NCBI GenBank assembly: GCA_964529285.1 | Contig: CAZGWK010000009.1 | Span: forward strand, 13,704-77,703 | Direction of reading: 5' to 3' | DNA from: SURF-21 sp964529285 | GTDB taxonomy: Bacteria; Actinomycetota; Geothermincolia; Geothermincolales; RBG-13-55-18 | DNA: 64,000 nt | Shown here: in pieces, positions 1-8,680 of the stretch | Position numbering within the stretch: position 1 is the stretch's first letter | Layout of the letters: every line of letters begins with the position of its first letter | Notes under the pieces: model-generated | What the model was told of the DNA's origin: nothing | The model's database searches: none | What the model saw: the letters and a program-made list of their open reading frames with translations, nothing else | Translations under genes and position numbers: made by a program

Positions 1-1
1 C

Positions 2-178
2 AAGAAAGCACAGGAATTTGGTATAAAAAAGGTAGACGTTTTTGTGAAGGGTCCGGGCTCCGGCAGGGAGACGGCCATCAGGACGCTGCAGGCCAACGGC
101 CTGGAAGTCGCCAGCATTACCGACGAGACGCCCCAGCCTCACAATGGCTGCCGGCCCAAGAAGAGAAGAAGAGTGTAG
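2..178 (+). CDS. rpsK: 30S ribosomal protein S11, C-terminal part
   Basis: The window opens inside this gene; the last 58 codons and TAG are present. The readable part contains the conserved KGPGSGRETAIR stretch and the Asn-Gly-Cys-Arg-Pro turn, and it ends in the basic tail KKRRRV typical of S11. S11 binds 16S rRNA in the platform of the small subunit. It lies 8 bp upstream of rpsD, the usual S13-S11-S4-rpoA-L17 order. The start lies outside the window. Confidence 0.95.
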   Translation, partial: KKAQEFGIKKVDVFVKGPGSGRETAIRTLQANGLEVASITDETPQPHNGCRPKKRRRV

Positions 179-186
179 GTATAGAG

Positions 187-813
187 ATGGCCAGAAACAC
201 AGAACCATCCTGCAAGCAGTGCCGCCGCGAGGGAGATAAGCTCTTTCTCAAGGGCGCACGCTGCGAAAGCGACAAGTGTGCCATGGAGAGGCGGCCGTAT
301 GCGCCCGGAGAGCACGGGCGAGGACGTATCAAGGAGACGGAATACCTGCTGCAGCTGCGCGAGAAGCAGAAGGCGAAAAAGATATACGGAGTGCTGGAAA
401 AACAGTTCCGCCGCTATTATGGCAAGGCCTCACGGCAGCAGGGTATAACCGGTGAGAACCTGCTGTTCCTGCTCGAAAGCAGGCTGGATAACGTAGTGTA
501 CAGGGGCGGGCTTGCATCATCCCGCAAGGACGCGCGACAGATGGTCCGCCATGGACACGTGACGGTCAACGGGCGCAAGGTCAATATACCCTCCTTCCAG
601 GTGAAGGAGGGGGATGTCGTCGAGCTCAAGCAGAAGAGCAAAGAGATAGTCAGGGTCCTGCAGGCAGTGAGATTCGCGGAGGGGCGTCCGGTTGTTCCCT
701 GGCTGAAAGTGGATGGCGATAAGAGACGTATCGAAGTAGTATCCCAACCCAAGAGGGAAGATATAGATTTGCCGGTTAAGGAACACCTTATCGTGGAGCT
801 CTATTCCAAGTAA
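187..813 (+). CDS. rpsD: 30S ribosomal protein S4
   Basis: A 208-aa primary 16S rRNA-binding protein that nucleates small-subunit assembly and in many bacteria also represses its own operon. The N-terminal domain keeps a four-cysteine pattern (CKQC near residue 9, then C-x5-C near residues 26-32), the zinc-binding form of S4. The S4 RNA-binding domain starts near residue 95 (SRLDNVVYRGG) and includes the VRHGHVTVNG motif. The length is normal. The ATG lies 8 bp after the rpsK stop, so the two are probably translated from one message. An alternative role is very unlikely. Confidence 0.97.
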   Translation: MARNTEPSCKQCRREGDKLFLKGARCESDKCAMERRPYAPGEHGRGRIKETEYLLQLREKQKAKKIYGVLEKQFRRYYGKASRQQGITGENLLFLLESRLDNVVYRGGLASSRKDARQMVRHGHVTVNGRKVNIPSFQVKEGDVVELKQKSKEIVRVLQAVRFAEGRPVVPWLKVDGDKRRIEVVSQPKREDIDLPVKEHLIVELYSK

Positions 814-868
814 CCGGTGTATCCAGACAGGCTCGAGATCTCGAGCCGATACAAGGAGGGAATAGGCC

Positions 869-1819
869 TTGGTTCTAGAGATGCAGAAACCCCATATCGT
901 CGTGGACGAGCTGGAAGACTCCTATGGCAGGTTCGTCATCGAGCCGCTGGAGAGAGGCCTCGGTCATACGCTGGGTAACTCTATGCGGCGCATCCTGCTC
1001 TCATCAATCCCCGGAGCGGCGATAACCTCGATACGTATCGAAGGCGTGGTGCACGAGTTTACCACCATCGAGGGAGTTAAAGAGGATATTATGGACATAA
1101 TCCTCAACCTCAAGGGGGTTATTCTCGCTGTACAGGCGGAAGGTCAGTTCTCGCTCTTTCTCGATGTAGCGGGCCCCAAGACGGTTACCGCCAAAGACAT
1201 CGAGGTTCCCGCGGACGTGGAGATCGTCAACCCCGACCTCAAGATCTGTACCCTCAACAAGAAAGCTCGGCTGAAGATGGAGATGATCGCGCAGAAAGGA
1301 AGAGGTTACGTATCCGCGGAGCATATCGGCGGCTTCAGGGAAGTTGCCGGGACCATCCCCATGGATGCCATGTTCTCTCCCGTTGTACGCGTATCCTACT
1401 GGGTTGAGGATACGCGTGTAGGACAGCGCACGGACTACGACAAGCTCATTCTGGAGGTAAACACCAACGGCAGCATCGACGCCAAGGAAGCTCTGCTCAA
1501 GGCGGCCAATATACTTGCGGGTCACGTGAACATATTCATCTCACTATCCGAGGGTGAGGAAGAAACAGGCGAAACGCTTTTCGGACCCGATTCAAAGCCG
1601 GCTGGCGGGAAAGACCTGCAGCTTTCCATCGAGGATCTGGAGCTTCCCGTACGCGTGCTCAATTGCCTGCATCGTGGAGGTATCAACACCGTCGGACAGC
1701 TCGTGGAAAAGACCGAGGATGACCTGCTTGCACTGCGCAGCTTTGGGGCGCGTTCCATAGAGGATGTAAAGGAAAAGCTGGAGAAGAGAGGTTTTTCGCT
1801 GCGCTCCAAAGAGGAGTGA
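869..1819 (+). CDS. rpoA: DNA-directed RNA polymerase alpha subunit
   Basis: A 316-aa alpha subunit, which dimerises to nucleate RNA polymerase assembly and contacts activators and UP elements. The N-terminal domain (about residues 1-230) has the hallmark FVIEPLERGLGHTLGNSMRR. The C-terminal domain (about 250-316) has the helix-hairpin-helix region around ELPVRVLNCLHRGGI and LRSFGARSIEDV. A TTG start at 869 is chosen because AAGGAGGG (853-860) sits 8 nt upstream; the first in-frame ATG at 881 would be 20 nt away. It lies between rpsD and rplQ in the normal operon order. Confidence 0.97.
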   Translation: MVLEMQKPHIVVDELEDSYGRFVIEPLERGLGHTLGNSMRRILLSSIPGAAITSIRIEGVVHEFTTIEGVKEDIMDIILNLKGVILAVQAEGQFSLFLDVAGPKTVTAKDIEVPADVEIVNPDLKICTLNKKARLKMEMIAQKGRGYVSAEHIGGFREVAGTIPMDAMFSPVVRVSYWVEDTRVGQRTDYDKLILEVNTNGSIDAKEALLKAANILAGHVNIFISLSEGEEETGETLFGPDSKPAGGKDLQLSIEDLELPVRVLNCLHRGGINTVGQLVEKTEDDLLALRSFGARSIEDVKEKLEKRGFSLRSKEE

Positions 1820-1854
1820 GCGCTTCCCGCGCTTGAAGACGAAAGGTAATACCT

Positions 1855-2205
1855 ATGCCGCAACCAAGAAAGGGAAAAAGACTGGGCGGAAGCGCTTCCC
1901 ACCAGAAAGCCATCATGGCTAATCTTGCAAAGTCCCTTATCGAATACGAGAAACTGGAGACGACCCAGGCACGCGCCAAGGAAGTACAGCCCCTGGTGGA
2001 TAAGTTGGTCGGGCTCGCCAAGCGAGGCGACCTGCATGCGCGCCGACAGGCGCTGGCCATCATCCACGACCGCGACATCGTCCACAAGCTCTTCGACGAG
2101 ATAGGGCCGCGCTACGAGGACCGCGAGGGCGGATACGCGAGAGTGGTCAAGACCGGGCCGCGCAGGGGCGACGCGGCGCCCATGGCGGTCATCGAGTTCG
2201 TTTAG
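1855..2205 (+). CDS. rplQ: 50S ribosomal protein L17
   Basis: A 116-aa large-subunit protein of normal short bacterial length. It begins MPQPRKGKRLGGSASHQKA, the L17 start pattern, and contains the ANLAKSLIEYEKLETTQARAKE helix region and the closing APMAVIEFV. It follows rpoA by 35 bp and closes the ribosomal block. Downstream is a palindromic repeat (2241-2348) and then truA, so transcription may partly stop before truA. Confidence 0.96.
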   Translation: MPQPRKGKRLGGSASHQKAIMANLAKSLIEYEKLETTQARAKEVQPLVDKLVGLAKRGDLHARRQALAIIHDRDIVHKLFDEIGPRYEDREGGYARVVKTGPRRGDAAPMAVIEFV

Positions 2206-2240
2206 CCCGGCTTAAAGGACAGTCGGGAGACGTTTTATAG

Positions 2241-2348
2241 GCCCAGAGCCTCCAGGTAGCGGTCTCGCTCGGCTGCGCATGTTGCCTCCCCATAAGAAGA
2301 CACCTTTTTCTGCGCGCTCGCTGCGACCGACCTGGTAGTTCTCTGGGC
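2241..2348. repeat. Family A palindromic intergenic repeat, copy 1
   Basis: The ends are perfect inverted repeats, GCCCAGAG (2241-2248) and CTCTGGGC (2341-2348). The inner arms also pair imperfectly: CCAGGTAGCGGTC on the left against GACCGACCTGG on the right. Inner motifs such as GCGGTCTCGCTC and GCGCGCTCGCTGCGACCGACC recur in copy 3 near 33.3 kb. No open frame or transposase is present. The ends differ from other copies by paired changes that preserve pairing. Most of the 269 bp between rplQ and truA is this element. Confidence 0.75.
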
Positions 2349-2474
2349 TAGCTGGTCAACTAAATAGCCTTCTTCCGACTATCCATTCACCGGGGCTGCA
2401 CTCAGAGGGTTCTGAGCTGGGGACGCCCGAAGCCGCGAAGTACGAGCATTCTCGTTGTGCGGTAGAATCGATCT

Positions 2475-3206
2475 ATGCCTAATTACAAGCTGACCTTGGA
2501 GTATGACGGGACGGACTACAGCGGATGGCAGAAGCAGCCGGACGTCCCGACGGTACAGGGAGCCCTGGAGGAAGCTCTGGCACAGGTGGCCGACCTGGAG
2601 TCTCCCGTATACGCAGCGGGGAGGACCGACGCGGGAGTGCACGCCCGGGGACAGGTGGTGAGCTTCTTTGGCTCGCTTAGGCCGTCTCCCGAGAGGCTTC
2701 CCGCCGCCCTGAACGCCTTACTGCCGCCCGACATAGCAGTCAGGGAATGCGAAGAGGTCGGGGAAGGCTTCAGCGCTCGCCGCAGCGCGGTGGCCAGGGA
2801 ATACCTCTATCGCATCTATCGTGGAGAGTTTCCATCTCCCTTCAAGCGCAGATATACGTATCGCTATCCCGGCAGATTGGATATGCGAGCGATGGGAGAT
2901 GCCCTGGAGGCGGTGATCGGAATCCATGATTTCGCCGCCTTCTCCCGGCGCGAGGAAGGAAAATCGAGCGTGCGGGAGGTTTACGAGGCTGAACTGCTGC
3001 AATATGAAGATGAGCTGCGCGTCAGGGTAATGGCAAGCGCCTTCGTGTGGATGATGATGCGCATGCTCTGCGGCAGCCTGATCGAGGTCGGAAGGGGCAA
3101 GTGGTCCATAGAGCGTTTCGAGCAGGTGCTCGAGAGCAAGGATAATTCGTTGAGCGGGACGGCCCTGCCGCCGCTCGGGCTGTCCCTCCAGAGAGTGCTC
3201 TATTGA
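2475..3206 (+). CDS. truA: tRNA pseudouridine synthase A
   Basis: A 243-aa enzyme that isomerises uridines 38-40 in the tRNA anticodon arm. The N-terminus LTLEYDGTDYSGWQ is characteristic, and the catalytic Asp is Asp52 in AGRTDAGVHA. The C-terminal half has FMM-type packing residues around SAFVWMMMRMLCGSLIEVGRG, as in the family. The ATG at 2475 has no strong Shine-Dalgarno, but the protein begins exactly where TruA proteins do. In many Gram-positive genomes rplM and rpsI follow directly; here they are about 8.6 kb further on. Confidence 0.95.
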   Translation: MPNYKLTLEYDGTDYSGWQKQPDVPTVQGALEEALAQVADLESPVYAAGRTDAGVHARGQVVSFFGSLRPSPERLPAALNALLPPDIAVRECEEVGEGFSARRSAVAREYLYRIYRGEFPSPFKRRYTYRYPGRLDMRAMGDALEAVIGIHDFAAFSRREEGKSSVREVYEAELLQYEDELRVRVMASAFVWMMMRMLCGSLIEVGRGKWSIERFEQVLESKDNSLSGTALPPLGLSLQRVLY

Positions 3207-3253
3207 GGGTGCAGGAAAGACTTATCCCGGGCGGCAGGCCGGGCAATGACCCC

Positions 3254-3279
3254 CCAGCCCGAAGGGCTGGTTTATAATT
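3254..3279 (+). terminator. Rho-independent terminator after truA
   Basis: The stem CCAGCCC (3254-3260) and GGGCTGG (3264-3270) encloses loop GAA and is followed by the T-rich run TTTATAATT. It sits 47 bp after the truA stop and just before the universal stress gene, so it probably ends the ribosomal operon. Confidence 0.75.
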
Positions 3280-3337
3280 AGTCAGAGGAGCAATAATAGT
3301 AATCGGAGAGCAAGCGAGAGTGGAGAAGGGAGATGAC

Positions 3338-4234
3338 ATGGCACAGAAGTTGCTTTTCGCGGTGGATTTCTCGCCTTATACGGAGAAATTGCTCGGCTGC
3401 GCTGGCGAGCTTGCCCAAGTGGGACTCAACGAAGTCGTGCTCGTATACGTACTGGAGTCCAAAAAGCACGCCGACTACGGAGATCATAAGAACCCGGCTT
3501 ACGAAGCCGAGATGAAAGACGCAGAAAGGCACTTGGGTGAGCTTGCAGGCCAGCTCGAGGCGCAGGGTATGCAAGTGACCAGCCTGCTTAGATCCGGTAC
3601 CCCGGCCGTGGAGATCGTGGAGGCCGCCAAAGAGGTGGATGCAGGCCTCATCTTCCTGGGGGCACAAGGTAAGGGTTTTCTCAACCGGGCCATTCTAGGC
3701 AGCGTGAGCGAGAGGGTGCTGAAGCTTGCAGATCGCTCGGTGATGATCCAGAAATGCAAGGTTATTAAGGACGACGGAGGTTATTCCTGCGAATACACAT
3801 GTTCATCCCTTTTCGGCAATATCCTCGTGGCCAGCGATTTCTCCAAATACGCCGAGAGCGTAAAGCCTATACTGATAGACTTGGCCAGGACCCTGTGCAC
3901 GCCGATCACCCTTCTGCACGTCGTCGAGGGCAAGAGCGATTGGGCTTATCAGGCCGTCGATAAACACAAAAAAGAGCAGGTCAAAGAGGAGATGGAGAAG
4001 CTGGAAGCCATGAGCTACGAATTCGGTAATTTCTGCGAGAGCGTAAACTTCGATATTGTCAACGGCGATACCCCGTCGGCCATCCTGTCCTATGCGGAGA
4101 ACATGGAAGCGTCCCTTATAATACTGGGAGCCTTCGGGAGTCGTGGGGTGACCGGTGACCTCCTGGGAAGCGTGACGGAGAAGATCGTGCGCAAGAGCGA
4201 TCGGCCCGTGCTGGTCCTGAAGGCCGAGGCCTGA
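3338..4234 (+). CDS. Tandem universal stress protein (two UspA domains)
   Basis: A 298-aa cytoplasmic protein made of two UspA domains. Domain 1 (about residues 1-145) starts KLLFAVDFSPYTEKLL and has the ATP-type loop GAQGKGFLNRAILGSVSERV. Domain 2 (about 158-298) starts NILVASDFSKYAE and ends GAFGSRGVTGDLLGSVTEKI then RPVLVLK. Both keep the G-x2-G-x9-G-(S/T) pattern associated with ATP binding. The ATG at 3338 is preferred because AAGGGAG lies about 6 nt upstream; a GTG at 3320 would add six residues. It converges with the next gene, only 4 bp apart. The stress served cannot be told from sequence. Confidence 0.9.
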   Translation: MAQKLLFAVDFSPYTEKLLGCAGELAQVGLNEVVLVYVLESKKHADYGDHKNPAYEAEMKDAERHLGELAGQLEAQGMQVTSLLRSGTPAVEIVEAAKEVDAGLIFLGAQGKGFLNRAILGSVSERVLKLADRSVMIQKCKVIKDDGGYSCEYTCSSLFGNILVASDFSKYAESVKPILIDLARTLCTPITLLHVVEGKSDWAYQAVDKHKKEQVKEEMEKLEAMSYEFGNFCESVNFDIVNGDTPSAILSYAENMEASLIILGAFGSRGVTGDLLGSVTEKIVRKSDRPVLVLKAEA

Positions 4235-4238
4235 AAGC

Positions 4239-4982
4239 CTACATAACGGGCTCCACGAGTTGGACTTCTGCGGAGCCGAAATCGTACAGGTCTAGGGTGG
4301 CCACGACCCGATAGCGCTGCAGCCTCTCCTCGGGGTCGAAACCGATCACTTCCAGGCGCAGGGAAAGTGGGGGCGAGGGTTCGACGGGAACCCATACCCG
4401 GCAGTTCAACTCAAAATCCAGCGAGGAGAAGTAAGACCACGCGCGTTGCGGCAGAGCTTTGTCCGCCTTGTCGCCACCCAGGTTGAGCAGGTAGCGCCTG
4501 CACGGTACGCCGGAAAGCTCTTCTTCCCCCTCCAGTGATATGGAACTGTATTGCGACGCCAGTTCCAGGAAGAGTTCGGTGTCGTACAGGGGGTTGGGGA
4601 TATCCTGTTCGTCGATGGCGCGCCAGATGTCTTTTTCCTGCAGATAATACTCGCTATTGTGCGAAACATAGACCAGGTCCTCCTCCCCGGACGGAGAAAT
4701 GCGCGATATTAAAACCGAGAAATCGCCGCCGGTGCAAAAGCCTTCCCCGCGCTCGTCTCCGTAAATGCTTTGTCCGGATACCCCCACCCAGTTCTCTATA
4801 TGTATGTCGTAGCGGTATGGGCCGGCATCGGCAAGTGATGCAAGAGAGGCATTTACCTCATCCCTCCAGGTAGATTCCCCGTCAGCGGCCGGGTTGCCGC
4901 AGCCGTTTACGCTCGCGAACGCGAACACGAACAGGAACGTTATAAGCAGGAGACAGGCCGGGCAACGGCGTAAGGCCGCCAT
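4239..4982 (-). CDS. Predicted lipoprotein of unknown function
   Basis: A 247-aa secreted protein. The N-terminus MAALRRCPACLLLITFLFVF is a signal peptide and ends in a lipobox around SVNGCG (Cys near residue 28), so the mature protein is probably membrane anchored. The rest is mainly beta-type sequence with a repeated mention of a ligand-like fold (SGVPCRRYLLNLGG, RYRVVATLDLYDFGSAEVQLVEPV). This resembles the LppX/LprG-like class of actinobacterial lipoproteins, but the family call is only a guess. Its ATG shares one base with the stop of the upstream mutase gene (TGATG), which suggests translational coupling. Confidence 0.75.
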   Translation of the reverse strand: MAALRRCPACLLLITFLFVFAFASVNGCGNPAADGESTWRDEVNASLASLADAGPYRYDIHIENWVGVSGQSIYGDERGEGFCTGGDFSVLISRISPSGEEDLVYVSHNSEYYLQEKDIWRAIDEQDIPNPLYDTELFLELASQYSSISLEGEEELSGVPCRRYLLNLGGDKADKALPQRAWSYFSSLDFELNCRVWVPVEPSPPLSLRLEVIGFDPEERLQRYRVVATLDLYDFGSAEVQLVEPVM

Positions 4983-6322
4983 CAGGAACGGATCACCGCC
5001 AATACCTCATCGCGTTTCACTTCCATCAGGTCACGCGTTCTGGCTTCGAGGTTGAGCCTGATAAGCGGCTCCGTGTTGGAAGGGCGTACGTTGAACCACC
5101 AGTCCTCGAACTCGACGGTAACGCCGTCCAGCGTATATACCTCACCGTTCCCGTAGAGATAGGCGATCTCGGCGAGCTTAGCCGCCATGTTCTCTACGCG
5201 GCTGTTGATCTCCCCGGAAGCATAATATTTTTTGAATGGCAAGAGGATCTTTGAGAGGGGTTTAGCTTCCAGGCCTACTATCTCGAGGATAAACATGGCG
5301 GCGATCAGACCGGAATCGGCACGGTAGTTATCCCTGAAATAGTAATGCCCGGAATGTTCTCCTCCGAATATGGCTCCGGTCTCCGCCATGGTCTGCTTTA
5401 TGAAAGAATGTCCCACCCTCTCCCTGATGGGAGTGCCGTCGTACGCGCGGATGGTCTCCGGAACGACCCAGCTGTTGATGCAATTGTAAATGACTTTCTC
5501 GCCCGGATTGGTCTGCAGGATTCTCCTGGCGACCATGGCGGTGGTGAGGGAACCGCTTACCGGCTCCCCCTCATCGTCCACGAGAAAGACGCGGTCCGCA
5601 TCCCCATCGAAGGCCATGCCCAGGTCGCCGCCCGCTTCCAGGACCCATTGGGAGAGCAGTCTGATGTTATCTGGGTTTATCGGATCGGGTTGGTGGTGAG
5701 GGAAGGAGCCGTCGAGCTCGAAGCAATGGGGCACGAGCTCGCAGGGCAGGTGCTCGAAGATGGCCGGCAGGATCAGGCCGCCCATGCCGTTACCGGCATC
5801 GGCCACGACCTTCAAGGGACGCAGGGAAGAGATATCTATGAAGGAGAGCACGTGTTCCACGTAGCGTGGCAACATCTCGAGCTCCTGCATGGTTCCCTTG
5901 CGCCCGGCTTGCGGGAACTCGCCATCCAGGACGAGATCCCTTATCTCCGCGATGCCCGTGTCCGCGCTTATGGGGCCGGCTTTACGGCGGCACAGTTTGA
6001 GCCCGTTGTATTCCATGGGGTTGTGGGAAGCCGTGAACATCGCCCCTGGCCTGTCCAGGACTCCGGAGGCGAAGTAGAGCATGTCGGTCGAGCAGAGCCC
6101 GATATCCGCAACGTCCGCGCCCTGATCGTTGGCGCCCGCGATGAACGCTCGGGAGAGGATGGGTGACGAAAGGCGCATATCCCGTCCCGTGACTATTTGA
6201 TCTTCGCCGAGAAAGGAAACGAATGCCCTTCCGATACGGTAAGATAACTCTTCGTCTATCTGCTCCGGGTAGATGCCGCGAATGTCGTATGCCTTGAAAA
6301 TCCCGGGCTCTATCTCTTTCAT
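4982..6322 (-). CDS. Phosphomannomutase/phosphoglucomutase
   Basis: A 446-aa alpha-D-phosphohexomutase, interconverting hexose 6- and 1-phosphates for sugar nucleotide synthesis. The phosphoserine loop is FTASHNPMEYNG, the metal loop is FDGDADRVFLVDDEG, the sugar loop is GGEHSGHYYF, and the phosphate loop near the C-terminus is VRPSNTEPLIRLN. These four match the ManB/AlgC subgroup more than GlmM, which is a separate gene at 12995. It starts with ATG preceded by GAGGGAGGGC. It is transcribed away from the PGI/PMI isomerase at 6494, a logical pathway partner. Confidence 0.92.
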   Translation of the reverse strand: MKEIEPGIFKAYDIRGIYPEQIDEELSYRIGRAFVSFLGEDQIVTGRDMRLSSPILSRAFIAGANDQGADVADIGLCSTDMLYFASGVLDRPGAMFTASHNPMEYNGLKLCRRKAGPISADTGIAEIRDLVLDGEFPQAGRKGTMQELEMLPRYVEHVLSFIDISSLRPLKVVADAGNGMGGLILPAIFEHLPCELVPHCFELDGSFPHHQPDPINPDNIRLLSQWVLEAGGDLGMAFDGDADRVFLVDDEGEPVSGSLTTAMVARRILQTNPGEKVIYNCINSWVVPETIRAYDGTPIRERVGHSFIKQTMAETGAIFGGEHSGHYYFRDNYRADSGLIAAMFILEIVGLEAKPLSKILLPFKKYYASGEINSRVENMAAKLAEIAYLYGNGEVYTLDGVTVEFEDWWFNVRPSNTEPLIRLNLEARTRDLMEVKRDEVLAVIRS

Positions 6323-6409
6323 GTCATGCCCTCCCTCTCGACCTGATAGAATTCTATCATAGCCACATGGGAGGGCCGAGGCCAGGTCGGGGCGAAGGAA
6401 TAAGGCAAG

Positions 6410-6437
6410 TTACCCGTTTGGCGCGCCTACATAATAT
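6410..6437 (+). promoter_or_regulatory. Possible promoter for the PGI/PMI gene
   Basis: TTACCC (6410-6415) and TAATAT (6432-6437) are 16 nt apart and lie 57 bp before the ATG at 6494, in the divergent region between the mutase and isomerase genes. The -35 match is weak. Confidence 0.3.
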
Positions 6438-6493
6438 ATGTGGCATAGAGTGTTCTGACGGCCGCGGGAGGATTCTAAAAGAGAGGGGTTTTC

Positions 6494-7567
6494 ATGGCTG
6501 AAGAGGTTAGCCTGGACGATGTGATGTCGCTGGAGGAAAGGGATCCCGGCGGGATGCTGTCGGCTATAGAATCCTTTCCCGGGCATGCGTCGGAGGCGCT
6601 CCACCTTGGCCGGGACATGCTGGATACACCGTCCCCCGAGGGCTTGAAGCGCATCGCATACGCGGGCATGGGAGGTTCCGCCGTGGGCGGTGATATACTG
6701 CGTTCCCTTGTAGAGGATGCGGTTGGCATGCCCATCACTGTGTACCGCTCCTACCGCCTGCCCTCAATATTGGGCCCGGACACGCTCGCTATCTTCACCA
6801 GCTATTCCGGCAACACGGAGGAGACCCTTTCCTCGCTGGAGGACGCGGTATATCTGGGCTGCAGGATCATGGCCGTCACCACGGGCGGGGTATTGCTGGA
6901 GAAAGCAAAGGGATATCGGTTCCCCACCCTGGTAGTCCCGGCAGGCCTGCAGCCCAGGGCTGCCCTGGCTTACCTTTCCCTTGCTGCGGCCGCGGCCATG
7001 GAGAAAATGGGTTTGCTGCAGGGTTTCGTCAAGGTGGCCTACGAGACTATAGATTTTCTGCAGGAGAAGAGCAAGGACTGGGGACGTTTGAACCCCCAGA
7101 ACAAGAATTTCGCCAAGCGGTTGGCGGTGCGCCTCAAGGGCAAGATACCGCTCATCTATGGCACGGACGGCATTCTTTCAGTCGCCGCGTATCGCTGGAA
7201 ATGCCAGTTCAACGAGAACTCCAAGGTCTCTGCCTTCCAGCATACCATTCCGGAGATGAACCATAACGAGATCGTGGGGTTCTATGAGCTGGATGATTTC
7301 TCCAGAAAAGTCGAGATAATCATGCTGGTGGAGGAGGACGACACGTCACGCACCGCAAAGAGAGTGGAGGTGACTTCGGAGATCCTGCAGGACAAGGTGG
7401 GCGGAGTAACCGTAATACATGTGGGGGGACGTACCCGGACCGAAAAGCTCTTTTCCGCCATTCACCTGGGCGATTTCGTAAGCGGCTACCTGGCCCTGCT
7501 CAACGGAGTGGACCCGACCCCCGTAGAGAGCATCGCTCTGCTCAAGGAGCGCATGGCCCAGGAGTGA
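6494..7567 (+). CDS. Bifunctional phosphoglucose/phosphomannose isomerase
   Basis: A 357-aa SIS-domain sugar isomerase interconverting fructose 6-phosphate with glucose 6- or mannose 6-phosphate. Visible motifs are the first SIS loop IAYAGMGGSAVGGD, the phosphate-binding TSYSGNTEET, and the HTIPEMNHNEIVGF segment, which carries the His and Glu expected for the isomerase. These mark the PGI/PMI class known from archaea and some deep-branching bacteria, not classical Pgi. GAGAGGGG precedes the ATG. Together with the divergent mutase it could feed mannose- and glucose-derived nucleotide sugars. Confidence 0.9.
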   Translation: MAEEVSLDDVMSLEERDPGGMLSAIESFPGHASEALHLGRDMLDTPSPEGLKRIAYAGMGGSAVGGDILRSLVEDAVGMPITVYRSYRLPSILGPDTLAIFTSYSGNTEETLSSLEDAVYLGCRIMAVTTGGVLLEKAKGYRFPTLVVPAGLQPRAALAYLSLAAAAAMEKMGLLQGFVKVAYETIDFLQEKSKDWGRLNPQNKNFAKRLAVRLKGKIPLIYGTDGILSVAAYRWKCQFNENSKVSAFQHTIPEMNHNEIVGFYELDDFSRKVEIIMLVEEDDTSRTAKRVEVTSEILQDKVGGVTVIHVGGRTRTEKLFSAIHLGDFVSGYLALLNGVDPTPVESIALLKERMAQE

Positions 7568-7615
7568 CGAGAAAGAACGGCGGCGGATTAGACAAGAGCG
7601 AGGGGCCGGAGAACG

Positions 7616-8428
7616 ATGGAAACCGAGGCGCGAGACTTTATCGCTTCCCGATTGCGCGACGCGGGGCTCGCGGCGCCCCGCGCGGGAGTGGTCCTGGGGA
7701 GCGGCCTTGGGAAGGCGGCACCGGATCTGGAAGGAGCCGTCGAGCTGAACTGCCGTGACGTGCCGGGATGGCCCGAGTGCGGCGTACCGGGCCACGCAGG
7801 CACGTTGCGCCTTGGTATCTGCGGAAGCGCGCAGGCGATGGTGCAAATGGGACGTGCCCACTATTACGAAGGCCTGGATATGGAAGAAGTGACGTTCCCG
7901 ATGCGGGTAATGGGCGCACTGGGTATAGAGGAGGTGTTCATGGCCAATGCCGCGGGAGCCCTCAACCCTGCATACGAACGTGGATACCTGATGCTGGTGC
8001 GCGACCATATCAATCTCATGGGGGAGAACCCTATGCGGGGAATGCGAGACGAAGAGGGAAACCCCGCGTTTCTCGACGTCTCGTCTCTCTACGATACGGA
8101 GAAGGGAGACAGGCTCACGGAGAGGGGAAAGGCATCGGAGTGGTTCATGGAGGGCGGCGTGCTGGTGGCTGTCTCGGGGCCCACCTATGAGACGGGCGCC
8201 GAGTTGCGCTACATGCGCCTGGTGGGCGGTGACGCCGTCTCCATGAGCCTGGTGCCCGAAGCTCTTGTGGCTCATTACCTCGGCCTTTCCGTTACCGCGG
8301 TCAGCGTGATCACTAATGTATGGGATATGCGCCAGCCTCAGCCCGTATCTCACCAGGAAGTCCTGGATACCGCGGCTGCGGCTGGACCGGTCCTCAAAGA
8401 GGTTATTACCGCCTGGCTTGAGCTGTGA
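7616..8428 (+). CDS. Purine nucleoside phosphorylase (trimeric type)
   Basis: A 270-aa enzyme that phosphorolyses purine nucleosides to base and ribose 1-phosphate. Motifs are GVVLGSGLG (phosphate loop), MGRAHYYEG, ANAAGALNP, GPTYETGAELRYMR and the base-contacting VSVITNVWD, all typical of the PNP/MTAP trimeric family. Length is normal. It follows the isomerase gene by 48 bp on the same strand. The N-terminal DxxRD/SxxN residues that separate PNP from MTAP were not assigned with certainty, so 5'-methylthioadenosine as substrate is less likely but not excluded. The 250 bp after it is AT-richer and holds no clear element. Confidence 0.9.
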   Translation: METEARDFIASRLRDAGLAAPRAGVVLGSGLGKAAPDLEGAVELNCRDVPGWPECGVPGHAGTLRLGICGSAQAMVQMGRAHYYEGLDMEEVTFPMRVMGALGIEEVFMANAAGALNPAYERGYLMLVRDHINLMGENPMRGMRDEEGNPAFLDVSSLYDTEKGDRLTERGKASEWFMEGGVLVAVSGPTYETGAELRYMRLVGGDAVSMSLVPEALVAHYLGLSVTAVSVITNVWDMRQPQPVSHQEVLDTAAAAGPVLKEVITAWLEL

Positions 8429-8680
8429 GGCGGGGCGGATGGTGAGTTTTTAAGCTCTCCGTGCAGCTTCTCTTAACGCCCCGTCTTTGTCCGCGTCCCG
8501 TCCACTTCGTTCTCTAACGCAATGCGCTTCAGCTTTAAAGCAAAGGCAACGATTCCTTAACAAATGCTTAATAAACGCGGTGTTTAATGTTAGCAAAGCT
8601 AATCAATGGAACAAGCGTGGTGCAGAGGGATGTCTTAATGCTAACGGGGATGACAGGTTATTGTGACGGGAGTTGATCGC

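Noticed and set aside
5345..6166. 273-codon open frame on the plus strand inside the phosphohexomutase gene
   Set aside because: The minus-strand frame has all four mutase motifs; the opposite frame has none.
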